Shown in pieces: positions 12,301 through 23,669 of a stretch of 64,000 nt of DNA; the stretch's first letter is position 1; each line of letters begins with the position of its first letter. Made by a program: the position numbers and the translations under genes. The stretch comes from Ceratopteris richardii (taxonomy: Eukaryota; Streptophyta; Polypodiopsida; Polypodiales; Pteridaceae). The stretch lies in NCBI GenBank assembly GCA_020310875.1, contig CM035439.1:143581200-143645199 (forward strand), read 5' to 3'. Below the pieces are notes generated by a model. That model was not told the DNA's origin, did not search any database, and saw only the letters and a program-made list of their open reading frames with translations.

Positions 12301-13316
12301 AGAAGGCCAATTAAAAGAAGAAAGCAAGATTGAATAGGTGACACATGATGAGAGGGAAGAATTGAATAAAGAAATTATAAGACTACAAGCAGATTTGAAG
12401 GAAGCTAAGGAGTTGGAAAAGTAAGCCAGTGTACATGCTTCCAGTCCAATGAGGGGTTATAATAAATTACATTTCGATATAGCAAAAGAGAGGAATGATT
12501 GGCAGTTGAGTATAGAAAAAGAAAGAAGTGAGTAGAAGTCAGAATAAGAGTTGTGGACATCTCAAAATAGAAGCTTAATGTTGATGATAGAGGAGCTATA
12601 GAAAAAATTGGAAAATCCACAAAGCCAGGTTGAAGAGCAGGTAGAGACTACACAAGCAGAAGAATATGAAGGGGGAGATGATAATAGAACCCAACATGGT
12701 GTGCAATAAGAAGGGAATGGATAGTATTTTGGGAAAGAAGAAATGTAGGACATATTCTAGCAAAATGGCTGAACTTTCCAAAGATAGCAAGACCTAAAGG
12801 AGGAACATGGCCAACAAAGAAATATATGGTTGACACAGCAGAGTCTGTCATATCTACATATAAAGATGTCAATGATCCAGCATGTATATTACTAATCAAA
12901 ATAATGCAACTTATACTGGCATGTTAACATCCTTCAACTATATTGGTTTCAATTCACCAACTGGTGCTTTACTTTTTGACTTAAGTGAAACACTCGATAG
13001 AATTTGTTTAATGGCCTATTATAGTAGGACAGTATTTTTGGGTAGTTACTATCTTCAGATTTTTGAGGATGCTTTTGACTATGGATTTTTTGAGAGAGAA
13101 TCAAAAATCTTTGGAAATTTATCAGTAGTCACAAAATCTAGACTCACAGCCTATGAAGCAGCATATACAGAATACTTAAAGAAAGATGTAATAGACAAAC
13201 CAGAGGCAACTGTACAGTGGAGAAAAACATTATTTGAAATGGTGAATAATCTGAACATCACAGAGAGAAAAATTCATGATCTACTGTCACATGTTTATCA
13301 AAGAAAGAAGAAGTGA
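9362..13316 (+). pseudogene. Gypsy element 1 extra coding region (three-part protein of unknown function)
   Basis: A ~4-kb coding region between integrase and the 3' LTR. Part 1 (9362 to about 10260) is globular: YKRWKVVGLHRLLDEP, then after a stop at 9842 and a frame change FLQYFCFPKLPRYTMPHKL and LTRIIYHVLGMEDQL. Part 2 (about 10270-12420) is extremely Lys/Glu-rich and probably coiled coil. Part 3 (12882-13316) is globular again: LSETLDRICLMAYYSRTVF, KTLFEMVNNLNITERK. Breaks are one stop, several frame changes and stops at 10733-10738. No signal peptide or membrane span is evident, so a classical envelope is unlikely. Part 1 has the spacing of the plant-transposon-associated Transposase_32-like domain, but I cannot confirm that. 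A 3' extra frame is known from Athila and related gypsy lineages. Confidence 0.6.
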
Positions 13317-13370
13317 AGGAAGCACTCATTATGTACAAGCAAGAATTTTTTGTCAGGAGCCAAAAAGTCT

Positions 13371-13383
13371 AGGAGGGGAAGAA
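13371..13383 (+). promoter_or_regulatory. Polypurine tract of gypsy element 1
   Basis: The all-purine run aggaggggaagaa sits directly before the 3' LTR start at 13384. It is absent in front of the 5' LTR, which identifies 13384 as the true internal/LTR border. It would prime plus-strand DNA synthesis. Confidence 0.85.
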
Positions 13384-14201
13384 TGTTGGAAGAAGCATTT
13401 TTTGAAGAGGAATATTTGTAAAATGTCAAAAAATTGTAGAAATTTTTATGCAAATAATGTAAAAATGAGGAATAGTCTTCCACATATAAATTATAATCAT
13501 ATATATTTTTTCTAGAATTTTTGGAAGCTCTTTGATAGCATATTTTTAGATTAGAAGGGAAAAGGACCAAAATTCAAGTGTGAAAGAGGACACTTGAAAA
13601 TGTATAAAAGATAATTTCCTCTATTTTGAGAGGGCTGGTTGTATTATTTTTGCTATCCAAGTAATGTGAAGAGCTCTCCTGCAAGAAATCACGTTTTCTA
13701 CTTCTATGTTATTTTCTTTGATTTGTTGAGTCTATTCTATGTGAGATCCATGGAATTTGCAAGCTTCAGTAGCGTATTTCTGATTAATGTGTATGAAGAG
13801 AGGTGAATCTTAGAATATTGAGTGAGAAAGTGCTGAAGAATAGAGCTGGAAATGGAAATCATCTGTTTTCACAGAATCGCGATTGTCTCTTCTGAAGGTT
13901 ACAGGTATCATTTTTGAGATTTGACTTCATAATTCTGTTCTACTGAGAAAATAACACACTATAGGCAGCAAGATCATTGAAAATGGTGTAGTGTAGCTCA
14001 AGATAATCAAAACCCTAGAAATTTCTCTTCATCTTCACCATTTCTCAGAAAAACAGTCATTTTCCTATTATTCTTGGATTCCATTAACAAGAAGGGGTTG
14101 TGGTCTTTGTATACTTCCCCGATTGACAAATGTAAGATGTATTGTTGATCCTTTATGCTAAAATGATTGGAGAGGACAACTCCAAAGGGTAACAACAAAC
14201 A
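13384..14201 (+). repeat. 3' LTR of gypsy element 1
   Basis: An 818-base TG...CA repeat. A TATA box TATAAAAG lies at 13603-13610, putting the promoter about 220 bases into the LTR. The end at 14201 is set by the CA followed by the target duplication GTGGG; only the first 279 bases have a partner upstream. Confidence 0.8.
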
Positions 14202-14206
14202 GTGGG

Positions 14207-15280
14207 CCATTGATTTTCTATTTTGTTTTTGTTTTCCCTCTTATGAAACACCTTTATAACTTCTTCATTTGTATATCTTGGAAGAGAACCGAAGCTGAGA
14301 GTCTCCCTCTATACTTGAGAGACATGAGAACCAAGAGTTTCTTTCAAGGCTGAGAGGAAACTCATTAATTAGGACATTAAGACACGAAATCCTCCCTTCG
14401 AGAAGGGCATTGATAGCATCCTCGATTTATCTGTTTGTCATAGAATTACCGAGCCCATGATCATTGTCTTACACTCATTTGGATCTAAACTTGGGAACAA
14501 TTTACATGCACTCACATCTATCATCTCATACTAGAACGAAATCTCTAAGCAACCCAAAGAAATGGTGTATAATAAATTTGATGTTTTCCTCCTCCAGACT
14601 ACATTTTAATTTTTTATTGTTGATCCTTTTAGGGATAAATGCTTTGGGTTGTTTGCTTCCTAAAGCTCTACACATTTCTTCACAAGGATTTTTCAGTTTT
14701 CCAACCCACCAAACTTTAAAAAATAGCTGCAGATTCTTTCTTGTTATTTCCTCTTTGTGTTTGAGTTTGTCACTTATCCTTAGAAGAACCTCCTACATAT
14801 GAGAATTGCCTCCCTTAACTTTATTCTCAAGATGCATGAGTCATCTACATGGATTCTCTATTCTTTGTTCTCAATTCGATCTCGTTTTGTGTTCTACATA
14901 GCATCACATGTGTGTGCTTCACCGCATCCATCGAACACTTATTTAGAGAGCATTGTGTGGAGAAGGCGTGAAACCTAGCCATATTGATTTCCTAATGTAC
15001 CGAAAGGAGAGAAAATATTGTGCGTTCAACATAAAAATAAGGGGCCTTCCTACCTTTGGCCGAGGGCTAAAAGAAAGTTACAATCAAGAAGTGATTTAAC
15101 AAGTCATTATCCATGCTTTGAGAGAGGGTGGAAAGAGCTAGCTGGCCAGTGATGCATGAAGAAATGTAGCTCCTATCTAGTTTAGCCTTGCAAAGCTTCA
15201 TGCCTATGTGGAGTTTTGACTACGACAAAGCATCCAGATCTCTGAGCTCAATCAGATCTTTCTAGGCTTAAGACGATCCC
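14207..15280 (-). pseudogene. L1-type LINE remnant, endonuclease to reverse transcriptase (continuation)
   Basis: Collinear with the LINE at 49268-53230 at a constant offset of about 37,460 bases. Plus-strand ccaacccaccaaactttaaa at about 14700 matches ccacccaccaatctttgaaa near 52150, and the segment at 15150-15260 matches 52610-52720 (end of the endonuclease domain). At 14207 the sequence resumes the reverse transcriptase region interrupted by gypsy element 1. There are many stops and no protein could be made. Confidence 0.65.
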
Positions 15281-15879
15281 AAATCACGTTTTGTTTTGCC
15301 CATCAATAACACACCAACCAAGAGAAAAAAAAATAGTTTTTGTTCTCTTTTAGTCCAAGTTTTGGGACTAAATGAGAACAACGAAGAAAGGTTATTAGCC
15401 GCCACACCTGACTTCCACCTATCTCTATTGATGGTCTGAGGTAGATCTTATTAGAGATGAAGACCAATGGTTCTTGTGAGGACAATGCGGACATGAGCTT
15501 AGAAATACTCACGAAGAGAAACTTAGACAAGATATGATAGAAAAAAGTAAGTATTGAGTCCTCAACTAAACAAGAATACAAAGATGAATAGTAGAAGCTA
15601 ACTCAATCCTAAACTAAACAATGGTCAAAGGTAATGGATCAATCGAATGGATCTCATTGATACAAATGAAACCATTGTATAATGCTCAAGAGTGTGTGGA
15701 AAAGACAACTATATCAATCCCTAAGTCAGAATTCACAAGTCTACAAATGAGACTTTCAGAAATATTATCCCTCAGCTCTATCTCTATATCTTTCTACCTC
15801 CAGTAGTGGTCACAGGTCTCCATTTCAAGAGGTTATGACTCTTTCATATGTGGGACTTTGGTAAAGCTATTGTAACTCG
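15281..15879. other. No recognisable feature
   Basis: AT-rich sequence with no assignable frame. The first part may still be decayed LINE endonuclease, given the collinearity on its left. Confidence 0.35.
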
Positions 15880-16860
15880 AGATTCCACATGATGTGAATT
15901 TTCCTCCTAGGTGCATGATGGAAGGACATGCATCTGCCAAGTTATGCTTCATGAGTCCAATCAACCCTACAACCAAAGGATCTCATGTTGAGTACATAAT
16001 AGTTTCCACGGATTATAATACCAAATGGGTTGAGACACTATTTTAGCAAGAACATACATGATTTCTTCTCCCTATCAAGATCATTATAGATAGAGGAACA
16101 AACTTTGTGAAAAAATTCATCAAGATGTTACTCGACAAATTCTTGATTGTCCATAAGAAGTAGGTCTGCACCATCCATAGGCTAATGGTGAGGCCAAGAG
16201 CTCCAATAAAGTGTTATGCAGGCTTCTATCCAAATTAGTTAATAGTTGATCCTCTAAATGGGATAAGAAACTACACCAAGAAGCTTGGGCTTGTTGAGTC
16301 ACCTAAAAGACCTCACTTGGAGCCAATCCATTCAAAATACGGTCAACATGCCATCTTTCCTATTGACTTCTTACTTATAACCCTTCAAGTTATCACGAGA
16401 CTATGGGTGGAATCGATGAAGCTATTTACATTGGTGGAAAAGCTCGATCCACTATAAGAAGCACACGTACACGATACCATAGGAATCTATGCCCACAAAA
16501 AGTGAAAAGACCCTTTTTTGATCATCACATAACATATAATCACCTATAGGAAGGTGAACTTATGTTTTCTTATACATTTAACTAGCATGCAAAAAAATTT
16601 TGGAAGAGAGGGCATGTAGCCTCTGTTATACATTTCATATCACCTCGTGACTCCATGCAGTTCGCCACATTAGAGGCTCATGATTTCCCAAATTATATTA
16701 GGGTTTTTAGGGTCAAATACTACCAAGATCCCCTCACTATAGAGATGTTGAGATAGTTACAAATGGGCAAGATCTGAAAAGAAGAAGAACACATTAGGGA
16801 ACAAGTTGAAGCATGGACCTTACAGCTTATTCATAAGCATGAGTTTCTCTTACTCTTAGT
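15880..16860 (+). pseudogene. Ty3/gypsy integrase remnant (gypsy 3)
   Basis: A heavily mutated integrase on the plus strand. Recognisable pieces in shifting frames are GSHVEYIIVSTDYNTKWVE (around the first catalytic Asp region), IIIDRGTNFVKKFI (second Asp), then the C-terminal portion FATLEAHDFPNYIRVFRVKY and YQDPLTIEML. The same blocks in the same order are present in the integrase of gypsy element 1. Stops and frameshifts are frequent. No LTR was identified for it. Confidence 0.65.
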
Positions 16861-17831
16861 CAAAAAATGCACTCTTAAATACCTTGTGAGATCCCTATGG
16901 AGTCGTTTCTTGAACCACAATCCATACCTATGCGATATCCCAAGTGCAGTTCAATGTGAATCCATTCAAAGATAGATGCCCCCTAATAGCTACCAAAGTA
17001 TGAAACTTTCCTCGGCACATGGTAACATTTTGCATCAATACAATTACTACAAGTAATGTCATATGGTTGTCCCTAATTAAGACACTTAACAACAATGTAA
17101 ACCCATTTAAAGTTTACCTAGCTAGTGTCGATAGATATCAGAGCTCATGTGTGGGTGAGGTCACACTTCCAACGGATTTTGTAAAGGTGAAGCTACACAT
17201 AAAATTCTTATGATATGAGGATGATGATTTCATAGAGCAAGCAATCATCAAACGATAAAAAATTTGAGAATCTAATAGGCTTAAACTTTGTTAATGGCAC
17301 ACTAATACTACTCACATATGAAGGAAAAGATGTAATTTTACCACCTATCATTTCTTCCTTAGTGAATGGAGAGATTCCCCAATACACTCCTAAAGACTAT
17401 AAGTCTTCCATTGATTTGAACCTAGCATCATCTAAACACTAGGTTAGTCCTCATGGGGGGACATACACTCAAGCATGTACAACAATAGAAAAGGACACAA
17501 TAAAACCAAGGAAAACCTCAAACTCAAGTGTTCACACAAGGTCATTTAAACAAGTCTCTTGTGTGAAGCCAAGGGTTGCAACCACACATCGGTACGCCCA
17601 AGAATTTGAGGATTCTTCTTATGTCACCAAGAAGACCAAAGCCTCACACCAAAATCCACTTTGAGCCTTTACACTGTTGTAAAATGCATAGATTCCTCAT
17701 ATGGGATATATCTAGATACCTAAGACCATTAGAGCCAGTCCACATCATGCTACTCGTGTATAGATCCCAGAGTATTTGGTTATGGCTCAAACCATGAATG
17801 TATACAAGCACACACGTGATGGTGATCATAA
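16861..17831. other. No recognisable feature
   Basis: About 970 bases between the gypsy 3 integrase remnant and CACTA copy A. Short frames (for example 17019-17213) have no recognisable motif. By position it may be the internal or LTR region of gypsy 3. Confidence 0.35.
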
Positions 17832-18165
17832 TGCTACAAGAAATAGGGGGGCGTAGCGATGCCCCTGAATTGAAAAAAAAATGAGGACCGTCGCTTATGC
17901 GACGCTAGCGTCGCATAAGCGACGGTGCTATTTTTGGATTTCTTTCTGGGAATTCATCACATAAGCAATGCTTGTGTCGCTTATGGGACGCTAAATGTGT
18001 GTGTCGCAAATAGCGTCGCTAACTAGCGACGTTATTTGCGACATTGGCAAACTGGATAGCATCGCATATGCGACGTCCTATGTTCTAGAGCATCGCATAA
18101 GCGACGCTCTAGAATGTTAAAAATAAAATTCAATTTCTCCCGGCACATTTGTGCTGGGATTTGGA
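17832..18165. repeat. Right-type terminus of CACTA copy A with GCGACG subterminal repeats
   Basis: Many copies of near-palindromes such as CGTCGCATAAGCGACG and gcatcgcatatgcgacg, followed by a conserved block cccggcacatttgtgctggg. The inverse of this ~330-base region is found at 31390-31696. Confidence 0.85.
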
Positions 18166-18182
18166 CGCGAGAGCAAGAAGAG

Positions 18183-18296
<114 letters not shown>

Positions 18297-18316
18297 GCAT
18301 CTCGTTGAAGCCAGGT

Positions 18317-19096
18317 ATGCGCACACACACACTTACACACACACATACATATGCATACACACACACATATACACACATAGACACACACACACACATACAC
18401 ATAGACACACACACATATACACACAGACACACATAATGTTGCATACACACAAGCACACATAATGCATACACATGCACACACATATACACATACACATACA
18501 CACACATACACACACATACACACACACACATACGCGCACACACATACACACACACATAGACACACATATATGCATACACACACACATAGAGAGACATGCA
18601 CACACATACACATACATGCGTACATATGCATACATAATGCATATACATATGCGTTCATACATACATACTTACATGCACACACACACATATGCATACATAA
18701 TGCACATGCATACATACACATACATAATGCACATGCATACATACACATACATAATGCATACACACACATATGCATACATAATGCATACACACACATATTC
18801 ATACATACATGCAAACACATACACACATAGACACATACACAAACATAGACACATACACACACATAAACAGATACACACTCATAGACACACACACATACAC
18901 ATAGATGCACACACATATACACACACATATACACACACACATACACACATAGACACATACACACATAATGATGCATTCACACACATACATATGCATACAC
19001 ACATACACACACATATACACACACACATACACACACATATATGCATACCCACACACATTAAGAGACATACACACACATACACATACATGCATACAT
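18317..19096. repeat. ACAY-rich degenerate satellite, copy A part 1
   Basis: Interleaved acacac, acatac, acatgc and acatag words with no coding function. The long open frames it produces are artefacts of a repeat lacking stop codons. It continues at 31700. Confidence 0.9.
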
Positions 19097-19099
19097 AAT

Positions 19100-19415
19100 C
19101 ACTACAAGAAATATGGGCGTATAGCGACGGTTAAGGCGACAGAATTTTGTCGCTATAAAATTGCAACTTGCATCGTAATTAGCGTCGTGCGCCGACGGTC
19201 GATTAAACAACGCAGAAAACGACGGTATTTGCGACTTGTGATGCGACGGGATTGCGACGTTCCCATAAAACGTCGCTAAAACTACGCAATTTAAAAGCGT
19301 CACATAAGCGACGCTTTTTTGCATCGCGTAGGTGACGTTCGTTGCCGTCGCATAAGCGACGGTAAAATTGTCCCCTATTCGACGACGAATAGCATCGCTT
19401 ACACGACGATCTGTT
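19100..19415 (+). repeat. Left-type terminus of CACTA copy B
   Basis: Terminal CACTACAAGAAA followed by GCGACG/CGTCGC motifs (for example gcgtcacataagcgacgc). The same left-type terminus opens copy C at 61747. It differs from the right-type terminus beyond the first ~15 bases. These are the likely binding sites for the element-encoded proteins. Confidence 0.88.
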
Positions 19416-19616
19416 GACGAACAAAAATTAAAACGTTGGAGGCTCTGCGATCGGCATTTTCACGCATCCGATCGAAGAGCTCTCCAACGTTCGCAATTGC
19501 GCTGCGCTTACGAGCTGAAGCAAGTATATGCAAAATTGTTGTTTTGTATAAGCTCTCTCTTATTGTCTCCCTCTGTCTTTGTTTCTCTCTTTCTACATCT
19601 TTCTCTCTTTGAATTC

Positions 19617-19645
19617 TCTCTCTCTCTCTAGATCTCTCTCTCTCT

Positions 19646-19694
<49 letters not shown>

Positions 19695-19700
19695 CTTTCT
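19617..19700 (+). repeat. (CT)n tract before the leader exon
   Basis: A CT microsatellite directly before the 3' splice site at 19713. The same arrangement occurs in copy C (62226-62290), so the tract may serve as the polypyrimidine tract of the 5' UTR intron. Confidence 0.8.
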
Positions 19701-19859
19701 CTCTTTATTGTAGGTTATTCAAGAAGCTAACCAAGCAAAAAGTATGGCTAACAATTGTAAGTACAATTTCTATTCTTTGTAGATCATTTGAATTGTGTTA
19801 TTTTCATTACATAGCATACTCACACTTATTGATATGCACTCATACACTTATACATGATG

Positions 19860-21010
<1,151 letters not shown>

Positions 21011-21110
21011 TTAAAGTATTAAAACACATGCCTAATATAAACAATAATAACAATCAATAGAACAAAACTCTTCATTACTTAATACCATACACACAATTCA
21101 AAACATAACT

Positions 21111-21225
<115 letters not shown>

Positions 21226-23669
21226 ATGTAAATACATATAATCCAATGTCATAATCAACTAAATTCCTAATCATCATCATCATCAGCAATATCATGATCA
21301 TTTTGATCATCCTCATCCTCATCGTCATGATCACCCTGTGACGATCGAGATCGTCCCTCCTGTGTCTGTCTCTCCACCTCATCCATATTTGTCTCTCCAT
21401 AATACTCCTGTATTACATATAACAAACATAAATAAGTAAAATAATTAAAACACTCATAAAAACAAAATAATTATATAAAATTTAAAAATACTCATAAAGG
21501 CATCAGGATGATCTTGCATATACTCGCTCAAATGCCGATATCCAAAATGTGTAGCATACTCGATCTCCTGTTTCATAGGATATCGGCCATAATCCTTCCG
21601 CTGCAATGAAACAAATAAAAAACATTAGTTGCTTGCATTTTAACTAAAATAGAAAATATACTCACAATAACACATATACTTACAAACGTAGCTACAAAAC
21701 CATTATGGCCCATTTGGCCTAGGTGCGATGTGTGGCCCGACTCCACTCTCTTCTTTGCAGCAGCCTGTTTATTCAAGAAAAAAAATACATAAATTAACTG
21801 TAAAAAATTACTAAAATATATAAAAATCATTAATATAAACTATTAATTTGTGTACCTTCTGCTGAGGAAATAACTCCTGAAGATGTAGCTGTCTACGAAA
21901 AAATTGCCACGACTCAGGTGGTATGCTAGCTCGCCTCTTATTTTTTTCGACCATACAATATCTCTTGTTAATTTAATCTCAAACAGAAAAAAAAGTCAGA
22001 ATACATACACATATATACACACACATACACATACACATACACATACCCACATACACATATACATGCAAACATATACACATGCATATATGTATACATTTAC
22101 ACATATACATACATATATTAACATAAACATACATATACATATCCACATATATACGTACACACACATGGATGCATATACACTCATTCATACAAAATACATG
22201 CATTTATCCCACAATAATATGTAGTGTATATGTGAATATGTGTGTATGTGTAAATGTGTATATGTGAATATGTGTGTATGTGTAAATATGTATATGTGAA
22301 TTTTTTTTGTTTATGTAGATAATCAAATTATTAATATCAAATATCATTATTTGTAGATTCTGATCAATCAGATGGAACTCCACCACCGTCTCCTCTTCGT
22401 GCAACGACTTTATACTGTAAGTATATGAAATATAATATTTTAAATATATTTGATGGATACATAGCTTATATTTTTTTTTATGTTTCTTATTATGTGCAGA
22501 TTTTGATCAATCAGAGGATACTCCACCACCTCCTACCCATGCAACGACTTCACATGTGTCCTCCGATAGGAATTATGATGAATTTTACTATGAAGAGCAT
22601 ATTATATGTTCGTGTAACTCTTGTTATGGCACATATCAAAGACCACGATTGGAATGTATTGAACATGAGGCAGAATATGGTACTTTTGAGCGTGCACCAT
22701 CACCTAGTCAACGTGATAATGCTTGGGTATGTATTTTCTATATATATAAATGTCATTATTTTATTTAAAAACCATATATAAAATCAAATTATTGTTGATA
22801 TACAGGAATACTTGCTCGATGATGATGATGATAATGATTTTTCTCATAATGTTAATATACCTCGTACACGTCATGGACTTGCTGTTCATCAATTACAAGC
22901 AAAGGTTTCTAGAAATCCTTTACCTCGTGGTTTAGAGAATGAAACGGTTGGAGATTATCCATTGCCAGCTCTTGATCGTTCTTTAGAACAAACATATGAT
23001 AGAAGAAGATATGGATGATGGAATAGACGACCACTTCCTTTAGATGGAGAGGTTTTCAACTTTTGGGGTAATCGCTATATGATTGCTCCATCCACTATTA
23101 CTAATGTTGGTCGTGGTCTCTTTATTGTAGAGGATTTGTATGTGCCCCCGAACTCTGAAGTCACTCTTATGTCATTTTGTGGTCCTATATATGGATGGGG
23201 AGATTGGCATCAACTTTCACGTTATGTTCAAAGCATGAGTACTTATGGAATATGCTTGAACGCAGCATCCCTTACTAGTAGAAGGATTTTACATGCAGAA
23301 AATGAAAGATTATATATTGATGGAAGAGCTTACACACATGGAAATATAGCAGGTTTAATAAATAGTAGTCGAGGGTTACATAATAGTTCAAGGACTAAAT
23401 GCACATTTGAGGAGCGTGAAAATAGTCATGAATCACCATACATGAGTAGAGATGTATCAAGATACATAGTTGTCAATGCTATTACTACATTACATGCTGG
23501 TGATGAACTATTAGTGAATTATGGATGGCGTAGACCTCCAAGAGCACCTTTTAGCTAGAGAGAATAAAAATTTTCTATCCATATTTAATAAGTTATATAC
23601 TTAATTCTCTATTGAAGTTTACTTTTTATTCATTTATGGAATACTAATGAGTTTTATTTATATGTGTAG

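Larger units (their letters stand above)
4431..14201 (+). mobile_element. Ty3/gypsy LTR retrotransposon 1, with 5' internal deletion
   Basis: The element begins TGTTCGAAGAAG at 4431 and its 3' LTR begins TGTTGGAAGAAG at 13384 after a polypurine tract. The 3' LTR ends CA at 14201. A 5-base target duplication GTGGG flanks the element (4426-4430 and 14202-14206), and removing the element restores a continuous LINE sequence. The order of domains is protease, reverse transcriptase, RNase H, integrase, as in Ty3/gypsy. A deletion after 4710 removed the rest of the 5' LTR, the primer site and gag. A 4-kb coding region lies between integrase and the 3' LTR, which is unusual. The lineage is undetermined. 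Confidence 0.9.

Noticed and set aside
12405..12790. Minus-strand hydrophobic frames
   Set aside because: Shadows of the Lys/Glu-rich plus-strand coding region of gypsy 1.
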